The notes beneath the pieces are model-generated. The model had not been told where the DNA came from and made no database searches. It worked only from the letters and a program-made list of their open reading frames with translations. A DNA stretch of 64,000 nt from Campylorhamphus procurvoides (taxonomy: Eukaryota > Chordata > Aves > Passeriformes > Dendrocolaptidae): NCBI GenBank assembly GCA_013396655.1, contig WBMV01008435.1:434001-498000 (forward strand). The letters are read 5' to 3'. This document shows positions 12,196 through 26,500 of the stretch, piece after piece. Each line of letters begins with the position of its first letter. The first letter of the stretch is position 1. Made by a program: the position numbers and the translations under genes.

Positions 12196-13574
12196 TTTGC
12201 AGTTGTACTATAATCTGTTTGAAGGAGGGACAAAATCCTGAGTGGAAGGGACGGAACCAGAAGAAATCAGACCAGTGAAATGAAAGGGCAATATTGCTGT
12301 GTGACTACAAGCATGGAGTGAACTCCAGGTAAAAGGCAAAGAGCGGGGTTCAGAATTAAATATGATATTTCCCTGACTTTAATAAAAAATATTACTGGGA
12401 ATTAAAGTAAAAACTGCCTGATAGGACCAAGCCTCATGCATCACCTAATGGGTCTCTATAATCTTCTGCCCTTTAGTTGCTGACTCTGTCAGGGCTTATG
12501 CTTGCAGCAAGACCAGGTGAATTATTGAAGAATGAAGGGGTTGCACAGGAAAAACCGGCATCTCCCCGTAAGAGTATGTATCATAGAAGCCACGTTTGAT
12601 TATACTGTCCCACTGCTCACGTTGAGACCAATATCTAAAAATAGCAGTCCTATTAATAAAGATAAATAAGTAGCACATTTAACACAATTAAATTAAATGT
12701 ATAAGGCTTAAGCAAAAAATCTTGTAACAATGTTAATTCATTAAACTACAGGCGGTCTCTCCATGAGGACATTATATGAAAGTGTCACTCATTAATAATC
12801 TTTTCCTGTCACTTTTGAATTAAATAATTTATAGTGATCCTGTGCATTTCCTCTGCTGATTAACCAACTTGCTATTACATACTACTGTAGGAGGTAAAAG
12901 CCCCCAATACTATCAAGCCTTAATTGATTTCTGATTTACCTGAATTGTATCCTGTTCTTCATGTTTCCTATTACCTTGCTGGTAAACTACAGCTGGTATA
13001 GGCTTAGATTTAGAGTACAAAGACATTTTCATTTTAAAATATGAAAGATTTCGGAATTAGCACTTTCTTCATCTAACTGCCAAATTCCCAGAATAGGATC
13101 TCATGCAGGTATAAATCTAAGCAACCACTATTTAAGCCAGTAGATCAATGACAGCTTATTCCTGCTGAGTGGCTATCCATGCTTTAGGTTACAGCTGCAG
13201 GCACAAGCACAGCATGAGAAAAGAGCAGTAAGTGAGGTGTTAGTGGAGGCCAGAGGCAATTCTGTATTTTAAAGTTCAAATGCATTTGTAACAGCTCTGA
13301 AACTACACTCTGCGCATGCTGACGGACCTGCAGCAGTTTGGAGATCCAGAGTGAAATCAATGGCAAAGCTGCTGTGGGTTTCACCCATGACCTATTCATT
13401 GAATCACAGTTTGAGCGCTGCCAGCCATTGCTCTGCTGCTCTCCTCCCAGCTGTTTGTTCCATTCCCATTTCCACGTGCAGTTGGCTCCAGTTTCTATAA
13501 CTTTCTCATGCCAATTTGAGACTGTAGTTCTAAATGACTTCACAGCACCTACTGAAACTGTTTTATTCAACCCC
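12196..13574. other. Intergenic DNA with AT-rich block
   Basis: No gene. The stretch at about 12,690-12,960 is dense in ATTA/TAAT cores with little simple repeat, the look of a conserved vertebrate non-coding element; this is inference only. Confidence 0.45.
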
Positions 13575-13966
13575 TTCTCCGGGCATTTTGTTCCAATGCT
13601 CTACAACTCTTTCTGTGAAAAAAAAATTCCTGATATCTGATCCCCTGTCTCAACTTGAGGCCATTTCCTCTTGTCCTATCACTTGTTAACTGGGAGAGGA
13701 GACTGACCCCCACCTTGCTGCAGTTTCCTTTCAGGTAGTTCCAGAGAGCAATAAAATGAACCTCCATTTCTCCTGGCTAAATGACCCCAGCTGCCTCAGC
13801 TGCTCCTCATCAGACTTGTGCTCCACACCCTTCACCAGCTCTGTTGCCCTTCTCTGGACACACTCCAGCACCTCAGTATGTTCCTTGTAGTGAGTGGTGT
13901 AAAACTGAACACCAAATTTGAGGTGCGACCTCACCAGTGCCAAATACAGAGGGATGAAGATGTCCC
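13575..13966 (-). mobile_element. CR1 LINE fragment, reverse-transcriptase end to 3' region, antisense
   Basis: On the - strand an open frame (13,731-13,943) includes HLKFGVQFYTTHYKEHTEVL and ECVQRRATELVKG, the conserved C-terminal end of CR1 reverse transcriptase. On the + strand, TTGAGGCCATTTCCTCTTGT and GCCCTTCTCTGGACACACTC are further antisense CR1 marks. The frame is broken beyond this and the element is truncated at both ends. It lies directly beside repeat copy B. Confidence 0.95.
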
Positions 13967-14024
13967 AACAGCTTACTTACTTTCTCCAGCTCTCACAAAC
14001 CCATTTCATGGGAATTTTAGCTTT

Positions 14025-14395
14025 CCTGCCTACCGCAGCCCTGAGCACATCCCCTGTTCCTGGTGCTGGCTGCCAGGCTCAGAGCAGCCCAGTGCTGGGG
14101 CAGCTGAGGGCAATCCCTGGCCCCATGGTCATAGGGATGACGTGGCCACAACTGAACCAGACAACCCTGTGCATGCCTGACTCTGTTTACCCTTACTGAG
14201 CCTCTTCCCTACCCCCACCTGTGGGCTGACATCCCATCCCAACCTCAACCCATCTCCAGGGAGGCATCTGATGCCTGGGGCTGGGGCTGCCCTGGTGTCC
14301 CCTGAAGCCCTGCTCCTGAATAAGGTGGGACAGGATGGGCTTCCAGGGCCTTTCCTGCTGTGCCGAGAGGCTCCCACTGCTTCACAAGATGGTCC
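14025..14395 (+). repeat. Unnamed interspersed repeat, copy B
   Basis: Aligns with the reverse complement of 8,560-8,890 over about 340 bp with scattered differences and small gaps. GC-richer than its surroundings. No target duplications or terminal repeats could be found by eye. Confidence 0.7.
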
Positions 14396-16380
14396 CAGGT
14401 CCTGCAGTGCCCTGACAGTCCTCAGCTGTCATCTGAGATACACAACTACATCAGAGATACACAGGAGTGAGGACCATACACATCAGCTTCCAGACCCACC
14501 TGTGTTGTTAGGAGCAGCCGGAATACAATATTTCATCTCCTGTTATTAGATAGCCTGGGCACCCTGAGCCTTCCTCTTCCCTCACCAGCCCTGCTCAGCT
14601 TGGCACAGACCCTGAACTACTACTGTCAAACTCATGAGGCCACTTGTGACTGAAAGGAGATGGGGAAAGATCATCCCTGTCACCTCTTTATCAACAGCAA
14701 TGACACATTGGAGGAAACTGCTGCCTGTCTCCAGAGAGGTAGCAAGAAACCATGAATTATTTACTAGTTCAATTAGTTGACATGGGCAAAGAGTGGTGAG
14801 GGCTGTAAAATAATTACTTATTGATTTGCCTTTTCTTCCTCAAACTGCTTCACGATTTTGGTGCAAGACAGCAAAAGCACAAGGGCTCGGGAACCTGGTT
14901 GCTGTCCCTTCTGGTTACAATAGAGTTGGCATTACAAATAATGAGTCTTCAGCTCTGGATGTGTCCAAATATTGGTGCTGGCACAACAGACAGAATAACT
15001 TTATTTGCTTCAGCACAGATGCTGTTACCCCATTATTTTCTACAGGCATGTTAAGCAACAATCAATAACCCGCTGTCTGCTTATGGCATTTAGAAATCTC
15101 CGGGGACTACTTATGACACTCGTTTGTTTTTCACACTTGCCATTAAATCGTATCCAAAATGCCCCAGACCTTCAAAAGGTGGCTACTTCTTGGGTATTTT
15201 TGATGCATATTAAAGGGGGATTAATTTCTGTGCATATTAATTCTACTAAAAAAATATTCTACCCAACTTCAGAAAATGACAGACAATGACACTCTTACAA
15301 AGAGGAAAGGAGAGCTAGTAGCATATTTTTAGATCATTCAGAATTCTGCACATCTTCAGTAAACTTCCACAGCTAATTCATTTTTGTTGCTATGTCAGTA
15401 AACAGCAATGTTGCTTATGGTTTGTATCAATCCCTGTGTGATGAGGTCATAATATAGGAGATAGTTGGAGAGTGACACCTGCCACATGCTTCTGGTGGTA
15501 TAGATATCACAAACACTCTGTTGTTGAATTGTCACCATAGCCCACTGCACTTGGCTATGGGAGCTCTTCACAGAACCCTTTAATTAACTCTTTTGAAATT
15601 TAGAGTAAATTACAAAACAAATACAGACCAAGTGATGTGTTATTTCAAGTAAATCAGAAGCTGTAATAACATTATTGGAAACAAACAAATCAAATCACCT
15701 TGTAATCCCATTGGAAACTCCTAGGGTAATGGTGTGACTAAGAATGTGTATCATGGCTCAGGACTTCTTGCATTTTGAAGCACAAGAGTTCTTGAATTTT
15801 CTCACTGTTGTCAAACTGCAAGTTAGAACATGATATATATATACTGTCATTAGTCATCACAGTCCGTGGTCAGGAAAATGTCAGGTCCACTGAAAATCAT
15901 TTCTAAGCACAGAAGAATATGGAGACATTTCTATCGTAGGACTAGCCTGAGGCAGGAAAAAGTGGAGGTGACAAGCACTGACATTTAAACCTTGAATCAA
16001 AGTTATAGGTTTGAAGAGAGGAGTAAGATTTTGTTTAGCTGGTGACTACCATCTCTGCTACAACATATTTGCTGGGTGCCCACCTCCTAGATTCAGGTAG
16101 CACAGGGCTGTTTCCTTTTCTATACCAGCCAAAGAAGTGTCCTGGTCAGATTCCACAACTTGTTTGAGTAAAAGCCATCAAAGGTGGATTCTCCCTGCTG
16201 GCTTTACAACACCAAGAGTGTAATTTTTCTTGGTGCCATTGTTGTGGTGTGATGATGAATTTCCACCTTGTATCCAGCTCTTGCACTAGCTAACCCCTGA
16301 AAACAACAGGAAAATCCAGCTTAGGACCTTCTGTGGTTGGTTGATCCTGATTAGCAACTAAGTCCTGACCCAACTTTTTG

Positions 16381-16399
16381 CTCCCTCCCTCCCTCCCTC
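16381..16399. repeat. (CCCT)n microsatellite
   Basis: About four and a half units of CCCT. Confidence 0.9.
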
Positions 16400-16492
16400 A
16401 GCAGGATGGGGAGAGAGAACTGGGAGAGCAAAAGTGAGAAAACTGCTAGGTTGAGAAAAATACAGTTTAGTCAATGAAGGGATGTGAGTGAC

Positions 16493-16510
16493 AAAAAAAA
16501 AAAAAAAAAA
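16493..16510. repeat. A18 homopolymer
   Basis: Eighteen consecutive A after GAGTGAC. No retroposed body is recognisable upstream on the + strand. Confidence 0.9.
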
Positions 16511-19500
16511 GAGATGCAAAGGATAAGCATCCTCATGATGGCAAGTCAACCTGGGAACAATGGCTAGTTTGGAAAGTCACCATTTGAAAACTGGTCTTTC
16601 CAGGTTTATATGGTGTTGAAAATTCCCTTAGATAATTCAAGTCAACTACAGCAGCTGTTCCCCTCCCAGCCTTTTGCCCACCCCCAGCCTGCTCCCTGGG
16701 CAGTAGGGTGAGGAACAGAGAAAGCCTTGGTGCTGTGCAAGCACTGCTCAGCAATAGCTAAAAGATTGGTGTGTTGCCAACACTGTGTCACAAATCCAGA
16801 CCATGGCACCACATGAAACGTTAAAAAGAAAGCAAACTCCATCCCAACCAGACACAGGACAATTTCATACCAGTGCTTCCTTGTGAAATACTTGGACTGA
16901 GAATCTGGTTCACCTTCAGCTCTCCTGCTCTCATGTTACAGGGCCAAGTCACAGCCCTGACCAGAAGCTGGAGCTAAAGTGGGTCTGGAGATGAGCTTTC
17001 TAGAAATCACTTTTCATTGCTGTCTTGTTTGGTGGCTCTGTGGTGACTGTGGTCCTGCTGTAGTGTCTGTGGTCCTGCTGATGGTGAGGGTCACTGTCAA
17101 ATAATGCTAGAGCATTTCCAGATTTCTAGCAGAGCTAGAAAATTACATATAAAATGACTGAGCAGAATACTGTGGCTGAAAGCTTCAAGCATCAAAAACT
17201 ACAAAATGACATGATTAGGTTGCCTGTAAGATGCCCCTACAGGGGATTCTCACACTCCCCTTGGTTGTCCTATGACTGTCTCCAGTTCCACAGTCACACA
17301 TCACTTTCTCCACGGGCAACTTTAATTCAAGTCTTTTCTTAAGTGCTTGCCTGTGCAACAGTATTGTTCTCAACAGTTTGTCTTTAACACAGTGTGGGTG
17401 ACCTAGGGATATTTACATGAGTTTTTTACATTTTTTGTTTTTTTCTTTTCAGTAAAAAATATTTTCAGGAAACAAAACTGCAGAGCATTGTGTTAAACAG
17501 GGTCATAACAAGAAATGTCAAGATCCTATTAAAAAGCATTAATAGTCTGGGCATTCAGCTCAGCCAGTAGGTCTCCTAATTTTTTCTTGCAATGTGTTTG
17601 GGAAGTGAGCTTCTTCAGCAAGTAAATGTTAGCAGAAAATTAGGGGAAAGTTTCCAGCAGTTAAGGATTCTTATGTTCAAGTGTTATTTTGAAAATATTT
17701 CTGGTTAAGTGCTAGCACATTTTCAAGTGTCATTTAACAGGTATGATGGCATTTCATGTGGGAGGTGAGCGTACACCAACAACAGTACTGCTCCCTCAGC
17801 ATGACACATATGTTCATTTTGTGTGCTGGAACAGTATGGCTTTACAGGCACCTTGTCAATACCTACATTGGCATAATTCACAGAATAGTCCTATGTGGAT
17901 TGTAAATTTAATTACTGTCAGAGTGCTTAGAGGCATTTTTGCATATCAAATGAAAATACAAAAATAAATAAATAAGGCAAACTTTTCTCTTCAGTAAAGA
18001 CACTTCCTATCAGCAGTGGTTCCAAGTTCTGCTGTCAGCTGCCTACCAGCTACCCAGTCCCATCTGTGGATCTGGGTGCAGGAGAAAAGCCCATCCACAT
18101 CAGTAGCCTCATCACCTTCTGAATGCTCTGTGGACAGGGCAGGTTGTGCTGCATTGCAGGAACAAATTAAACATAGCTGCTAGTAAATACATTTGGTCTA
18201 GAAGGGGAGTTCTGACTGAGGGTAAAGGTCAGGAGTAGCCTTCAACAAGACTGTCTATCCACGTGGGTGTTTGACAGAGCTTAGTGTACTCCTGGGAGGG
18301 ATTACGTGGCTTTTGGAGGAGAGCTTTCCCTGGGGTCCTAGCTTTATTTTCCTTGTGGTGGCAAAAGACCGTCTTTACATCATTCTGCCCACTACCTTTT
18401 TTCCTTAGTCCTTCTTATGTTGACACCATGGCATTTTTGTTCTTGGCATTTCCTTTCTTATGCAGTTTAGCAGCTGGTAGTAGTGAGTGTCAAAGGTCAC
18501 AGCAAATACGTGAATTTTGCCTTCTTCTATTCTGACTGTAGGATTTATCCTCTTATCATTGGCCTCTGTGGAACACCAAAGAGGCAGTAAGTTTATTCAT
18601 TGACTAGTGAGTTTATATACTTTTTTCTATACCAGTATTCTGTTACTGTTTAGGTAGTTATAAATCATGACAATTTTTATTAAGTTAATATCAACACAGC
18701 ACTTTGAACAAGCAAACCTCTGTAACATTTAATGCTTCTAGCACACTGTATAAAGAAAGATCAAAGGTGACACTGGGTAAATATTTTTTCTCTCTTCTTG
18801 TTTCTAAACGTCTTTGTAATCTTCTGTGGATTCAGGGTTCTTGAATAAGGATACTCTAAAGATAGAGGGGTAAAATTAGGGCTGCATGACTAATTGACAG
18901 CTGGCAAAATGGGGAACAAATTGTGTTCAAGTTGAACTATGTGTAATTGCCCTCCTTTTCTCTTCATGGAACTGTAAATCCTAAACATCTTGGTGGCAGA
19001 GGCTCCTGTTTAGATCAGTAACTCCAGGGCAGGAACATTCTCTACCATATTAAGGGAGATGCTGGGTCAGTTTTAATCCCTGAAAAGCAGTTTTAAAGTC
19101 TACATTTCCAAGTGTCTCAGAGATTTTTTTAATGTGTAGATTATTAACGTGTAGAGGTCCCAGTCTAACTGATTAAAGAACTAGTATGTAAGCACTATTA
19201 ATAATTTTGATTTAAAAAATGTTGGAATCATTGACATTTCCTTTCCCAGAAATGCCAGTCCTCACTGTATTGAGTGCTCTCTGAGAGGTCTTACAGACTT
19301 CTGTCCAAAGGAAGTACCTCACCATGGTATGAAAGGGAAGAAATCCAACCGAGCTAGAGACCATGAAAGTATTTTCATCTCTTTCTATGGATTTTGTACA
19401 AAGCTTCATGATAAGTGATTTTTATTCACCATATTTATGGATGGTTTACCTCTTGCTTTATGCCTGAAAGAAATATGCATAAACCCTTGTTGTTATATAG

Positions 19501-20500
19501 CATGAAAAGTATACTACACTGATTTTCTTCTCTCTTAGAATAAGTTTTTGCTGGTTATATCTTGCCTAGTGATATCACTGGTGCTGTCCACATACCTCAC
19601 TGATGCAGAGTGAGACTCATGAACTAATTATTATTAGCTGAGGACAAAACTGGCATGCTTTATTTTAATAGTGGCACAGAAGTTCCCCTCATTCTTTAAA
19701 TAATAAGTCACTTGCATTCAAACATCCAGCAGAAAAATCCCCCAAGGAAAATTTGAATAAATCTATTGTTGTTTCTATATCTTAGATGCATAAACCTTTC
19801 ATGATATAAACTCTTCTGGGAATTAACATTTAATACACAGAGCACTAGTATAATTTTAAAAAAACCCACCAAAAATAGTTGCTGTTATCTTTTAAGGATA
19901 AACCCATTTAATTTTCTATTTCATCATATCCTGCCTTTTTTCAGGTTATCTTTCTTTTTTTATTTGTACTGCATTCAGGAGAATCAGAACATGTGAGGCA
20001 TAAACTATAAAATTTTACTTACATTTACTTAAATAAAAAGGAAATTATAAATATTTATGAGTAAATATCAGTATCTTGCCAAACACAAATGTAGAAGTCC
20101 ATTTTTAAAGGACAAAATAGTGAAATGCTTGTAAAACAGTATCTGTGCCGCTGGCCTAAGTCTACTTTTCATGACTTTATTGTTGGTGGCTTTGTTTTCC
20201 TTCTTCTTGCTTTCCCCCCACTGTTCAGTCTCTTTTCCATGGCATGTTTTAGAGCAAGATCCCCGGAAGGTGCGGGTATTTTAACATTCAGCATCTCGAC
20301 CTCAGGGCAACAGGGGTCTTGGTTTGAATTTTGTAGGCATTAAGGGAGTAATAGTCTGTAAGGATAAATGTAAGGAGCAAAGCAGTGAGGAGTTAATAGG
20401 CAGGCTCAAAGATCTGGGCAAGACGATTTCAGGAAGCTTCAACCTGTTGTGATTCAGAAATGCTCACAAAATAGGTGAGGATTTGTGACGAAAGGTCAAG

Positions 20501-23500
20501 AAATACGATCTCAAGAGCCACACATTGAGTTGCAGTTTCTAAATGGGAACCAAAGTTTGCTACCAGCTTTCTTTTCAAAACCCAATTTCCAGTCATTCTT
20601 TTGGCAACCTTTGAAAAATCCTGATGTCTGGGGTAATTTTAATTCAGCATTCTGATAACATGTCACACATGAGCAGAAACTAGCCCCTGTGAGCAAAGGC
20701 ATTTGGTTCTGACGTTCAATGAGGCAAAATTTTTTTAAAGGTTTGCTTTTTCCCATGTAAATTTTGAAAAAGCTGGTGAGGCCTTTCCTAAACATTGTTT
20801 GTCTTAACACTGACCAGGGAGCAAACAAATAATCTGAACAAGTTGTAGACTTATTTTTTTGTAAAGTGCTGTGAGTTGGAAGTTTGTAAATGAAATATTT
20901 TTGTTCAAATATCAGGAAGCATTCCTGAACATCATGGTGATGCACAAGAAATGAGAAACTGCATCCGAATAAGGAGTCAGCTCAGGAGGGATTCCTAGAG
21001 AATTTAGTAACAGGACATGCTGAGTTACTGGCTTGATTTCTGTGGGTATAAGTGAGAACAAAGTCTTTGTGGTATCTTAAAAGGCAGATCAGTGCTGAAT
21101 GTGCCCAAAGAATCTGGGAAACTTTATGTTTGGGTTGGGAGAAAAACAGTAAGGACTTGGACAGACTACAGCAGACAGGTAAGTTCTTCACCCCTCCAAC
21201 ATTAGAAGGGAAAGAGAAAACCGGCAGAAGTTACAGACGTATTTAAAGTAAAGGTCACTGATTTGATTTATTTCTGTTGGATACTGAGCACCCTCGCTTT
21301 CAGAAGTAGGTATTACAAAAGTCAGCTTGAGCCTTTCAGATACAGGTTTGGTGCATCATTCTGAAAGGTTAGAGCAAGCACCAGCTCCTCTTCTTGAAAG
21401 GCACCAAGAAACAAATAGGTTTCTACTAAGACTTGTTCTGCAAAGTTATGCCTAGAATTTGAGCAGAGTATTTTCAGATGTAAACAGAAAGTTTTCCTTA
21501 CAGGAAAATTCTCAATCTTTCAGGTGTTTTAAAGTGTTACATTGAGCCAGTCTGTTAAACAAGAGCTCTCTGATGATAAACCAGTGCTAAACCATTTTAA
21601 ATTGAGAATGTAACAGTGTTATTTAATAAAGCTGCATTTATTTTTCTACCAGAAATGAAACTTCTTAGTTTTTGGTGGTTTTGTTTTACATTAAAATTAG
21701 TGAATAATATTAAAATGGTAAACAGGAAATGTGCCCACAATTTGCTATAAGCAGATAAAAAAAATTATGAGAATGTGATTCAGGAGAAGAAAAATCAGTT
21801 CAAGAGAAACATAGTTGGCAACACATAATCAGTGCTTTTTCATGTATAGATTAAGAAATTTGCACATAGCATACACAACTGAGTGTTGTGAGCTGGTTGC
21901 TGTTAACTACTAATGTCTATGCTAAACACATATGGTATTTAAGGTCAGTTTTAAAATCTGAGATATAATTTCCAGCCATACTCCAGTAGGCTCTGAGTGC
22001 ATGAGATCTCATTTGCTGGATAAGTGTGGAGTCTATTGCAAATCGAAGAATAATTTCAGGAATAGGCTGAAAGGTTCCAACTGACATTTACTTGTGCAGA
22101 TATTTACATCAGCCAGAATATATATCTATATATATATATGTAATTCTGGCCCCATAGTCTCCTGGTTTAGTGCACCATTGAATAAAATCACACACTGTTA
22201 CCACTGGTAGGATTGTTGAGACATAGAATTCAGCTTTTTTTTCTGTTTGGTTTGGGTTTAAATACAACATTTCTGGCAATATGGACCATAGAAAGTCTAT
22301 AGTTTGCTGATGATCAGGTTATGCCAAGGCCAACCACGAACTAGACTGGTTATAAATTTTTGCTGGAAGAAGAGCAAGAAAGCCATGCAAACCTATTTGT
22401 TGGTTTGATGATCTGCCTCTTGTCTCAGTGGAGTTGATTTTAGTAAAGCTGAACTGACTCTTTGTCACATCATTCTTTTTGCTTCAGATGAATAAACTCG
22501 AATGAATGAATGATGTCCAGAGGTGCTGTCAGAGTCTGCCCAAAGGCAATTGTTCTGGTGCAAGATTAATTCTGGAGAGAAGTCATCCACCTTGGAAAAC
22601 TGTAGCTCTTGAGCCATCCTGGTAAAGGTACAGTTACAAGATGACCGTGGCATAATTACAGGTGAGCTGATGGAGAAGTGCAAGTAACTGGAGAGCTTGT
22701 TCTGAATCTGGAACATAAGAAGGTAGTGCCTGGACCAGGTATCTTGAGCAAGGCCAAACTGTATCCATTAATTTGCATCACTTAATGGATGTCCCCAGAA
22801 TTTGCTGCTGATCTCTGTTATCTCCCCAGGTCTGTGACACCTTGGGCAATTGTTTAAAGCTGTGCTGAGGGACTGGGTTAAGATAAAGCACTTTCCATTT
22901 ACTTGGCAATCAGTGGGCACGGGTTCTGAAGGAGCTCTACGATATCCAAATCCTACTGAATTTCTTTGGAGGCTGGGTGTCTGCCTCCCACAGGCTCTTT
23001 TGAATATAACTTCCATAACTTCTCAGTCAGATATAAGGGTGGAGGGAGCAGAGCAGAATTGGCTAAGAACTGTGGTAATAACTTAAGTGACTTCAAGCAA
23101 GGTAAATACTAAATATAAATCTCCAGTTTGACACAGAATCCACTGACAGCACCATAATCTCAGATCCTTTCATCATGCATGATTATAAGCACTCATTGGC
23201 ATGAGACACCTATCTGTCACATTTATAGTTAGAAGCAGTGGAGGCAGCTGACATCTGACAGGGATGAGGCAGACCTGACAGGCACCCCCATCTTGGCTTG
23301 CTGCTCCTCTCCCTTTCATTCCTGTCTTTCAAAGGCTGGTACGACATCTCCTCCCTACGGCACAGGTTTTGCCTGCCCCAGTCTCACTGCCACTGGAGGG
23401 AAACATGGCTTTATGGAACGACTTGACAACCTTGCTGCTAACTTGAGGGCAGCCATCAAGGCACAGTTCTTCAAAATGAGCAAGAGATTTCTCAGAGGGC

Positions 23501-26500
23501 AGAAGCCCATTTTGGGCAGGGCATGTCTACACTCTGTTTATTCATGGTCAGGGACTTCTCCATCTGTGTATCCTTTAAAAATTCAGTGGTAGCGGATCCT
23601 CCCTGAACATGGGCTTTGTAATGTGGATTGCTTTGGCCATGTGTATTTACCAGCTCCAGAGTGTGGTGATCCTTCCAGACCAAGTTGGGTGCCAGATCTC
23701 TGCTATAAGGAACATGCAGTTTATGAACTGGTTAGCACTACAAAAATCAGCCTTACACATAATTGTAGAAGAATAACCAAATAATGACTAAGGCGTTTTA
23801 AACTCTGCTTCTTTTTCATTCTTTGAAGAGCATAATGTTCGCCTACTCTTTTCTTGGCAGAGTTCATCTCTTTCCTCACACTTGTTTACTGCTCAAAGTA
23901 TCACCTTGGTGGAGGTCACTGTCCATCCCCACCCACTGTCTGTGATTCATGCCCTTCCTGTCAGCAAATGGAGTAGAGAATGAGCCCAGAAGCTGGTGGT
24001 ATCCTGTTCCCTGAACAAAATTGTTACCATTCTAGTAGTTGCTAGCTTTGCTCAACATACACATGAAATTGTCTGTAAAACAGCTTCAACAAACAAAGGG
24101 AGCATAGTGAATGCAGGGAGTGGTGGATGAATGAATGTTCAGATCAACATTTGTTCTTATTTCTAGGATGTCCCTTCATTTTTTGCTAAAATTTGCTGTG
24201 AAAAGGACTAGGAATTTCTAACAGTTGATTTCACTATATAAGACTGATGTCTAAAGCTGTGACTTGTCAATAAATTTTGTCTTTGGTACCTAAAAGGCAA
24301 CTGTCTTACTTATTCTTCCGAACTGTTATGTCACAACCATGACAGTTTTATGGTCTTTCCATTGCTGAAACAAGGAAACACAGATTTCTCTTATTTTCTT
24401 ACATTGACATAAATCTAAAATAACATTGCAATTGAAATCAGTGGCAGAATTTGGCCTGTCAACATTTTGTGAGTTTTAAAAAGCAAGGAATTGAAAAGAA
24501 GTCTGTTGTCTCCAACTTTGGTAGAGGAACTTGATCTATCAGGCAGCTGCTGTAGTCTACCTGCAGTTGATTGATGTTAGCTTAATAATGATGATCGATT
24601 AGATCATCAGTGTCATCCTTAGAAAGAATGTACTTTAGCTAATGACATCAGTTGACTAATAGATTCCTGTTTAAATGTCAAGGGGCCAGAGAAAGACACT
24701 CTGCTAAGTACTTACATTATACCTATTGAAAAAAATCACATCAAGCCTGCCTTACAAAGGACTTTTATGTCTTAGTTACAAGCCCTCTATTTCCTCTACT
24801 ACCCACAAGCAAATTCTGCTTTAAGTTGATGTAAAGCTGGGAGTTACTCCATTTGTCTTCAAAGTTTGGATCAGTCTTTCTGAACACCACTTGATATAAA
24901 TCACTAAGCTGTCACCTGAATGTTTCTTTCCCTGCTGTCATTACAGAGGGCACGTATCCAGCCCTGAAAACAAAGGTGTGGAAGTTGGATCTTTTGTCCA
25001 CTGTTGCCTCAGAAAAGAATGTTTTGGCTTAAACTTTTCCCTTCTTGCTTTTGGATAAACTCAAATTCCCTTCTTCAAATTATATGCACTTCCTATGAGC
25101 ATCTTGAGACTCTCTTCCATCACTATTGCTGTAAACAAAATGCTTTTCACCTTCCCCTCAAGCAAAAGATTCCAGATTAATTTCACATTAATGTTATGCT
25201 CAAGCTAATGCCTCCAGTCATCTATATTATGCAATGAAATTTCCAAACATAACATCCAATTGATTTTAAAATTAGCGTTCAAGGAAATACTTGCCTAATG
25301 CAGATTTAGAATAGGTAATATGATGGGAATGCCATTCTACTACTACCTTATTTATACCTTATGGAAAGGAACAATTTATGACAAGATATGACTAACATTC
25401 AAGTAATACAGGAAGGTAGTTGAATGAAGAGCACACTATTTTATGTGCAGATGTGTAATTGCACACTAGAAGAAAATTTTGTACTATGAACTTGAAGCAA
25501 AATGTACAGAACTGTGAGCAAACCAATTCATTTTATTTTGATAGTATGCCTAAAAGCTTTCTTTTGCTGAAATTTAATTAGCAGACAGATTTATTTTACT
25601 CCTTTTCAGAAAATCACTGCTAGTGTGAAAGTAAGATTCAAAGCTGATGGGGCAGCATTACAGATACATATGTAGATTTCATTGTTCACAAACATATATA
25701 CATTAAATTTAGTTGCCCACCCTGCATTTATGTATTTTTATAACTGGAATTTGAATATGCTTAAGTGAATGTATTATTTTCATGGCTGTAGCTCACTTGA
25801 GTCAGAAAACTTCATCAAAAGTTTACTACAGCTGCTGCCTGAGGAGAACAAGCAAACCAAAATTATCGAATGAGGATATTTGCTTAGAGACCATCCCAAT
25901 TTTTATTGCTGCTGATATTCAGTCCATTTGACCACATTCCTTTTGGAGCAGACTGATCTAAAAGGACTGTTGCAGGCAGCAGCAAGGAAAAAGTGGATTA
26001 GCAGTGCTGATTCCCCAGAGAATCAGAGGAGAGTCTCTAACTGAAAGATAATCTTTAGCTGCCACTGAGCTCTCAGGGAGGTGGAGCAGGGTGAGAGCTT
26101 TGTGGAAGAGAGACACTCTTCCTTTTTTATCACTGACCAGAGCAGAGGAGGAAGGGAGCCAGGGAAATAAATATGCAGGATAATATTCCATCATGCCAGC
26201 AAAAATCAAGAGGATGAAACACAGAGGATGGTATGAGTATTTGCAACATTTATTTCTACATGCCCAACTTGAGTTGATAAGGTTATTCAGTGCAGGCTCA
26301 TCACAAAGCACTTTAATCAGACAGGACCCTGGCTGGCAATGGACAGTCTGCCACATCCTGAATTTATTCCGAGGTTTTTCAACTGGCATCTTTGGCCCTC
26401 AGTCATGCAACCTTGCTCGATCAGCATGGAGGGTTATTCACAATGTATGAGCATCACAGATTGGTGTGAATTTTTCTTTCCTTGCACTGCTGGGAAGGTA

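Larger units (their letters stand above)
14396..20500. other. Intergenic DNA, gene desert
   Basis: AT-rich, no gene recognised. Contains a CCCT microsatellite (16,381-16,399), an A-run (16,493-16,510) and a partial duplication of TGTGGTCCTGCTG near 17,048-17,080. Open frames stay below 85 codons. Confidence 0.5.

Noticed and set aside
20511..20945. 144-codon - strand open frame
   Set aside because: No domain, signal peptide or splice context; a frame of this length is plausible by chance in 64 kb searched in six frames.
25958..26389. 143-codon - strand open frame
   Set aside because: Same reasons; composition does not suggest coding selection.
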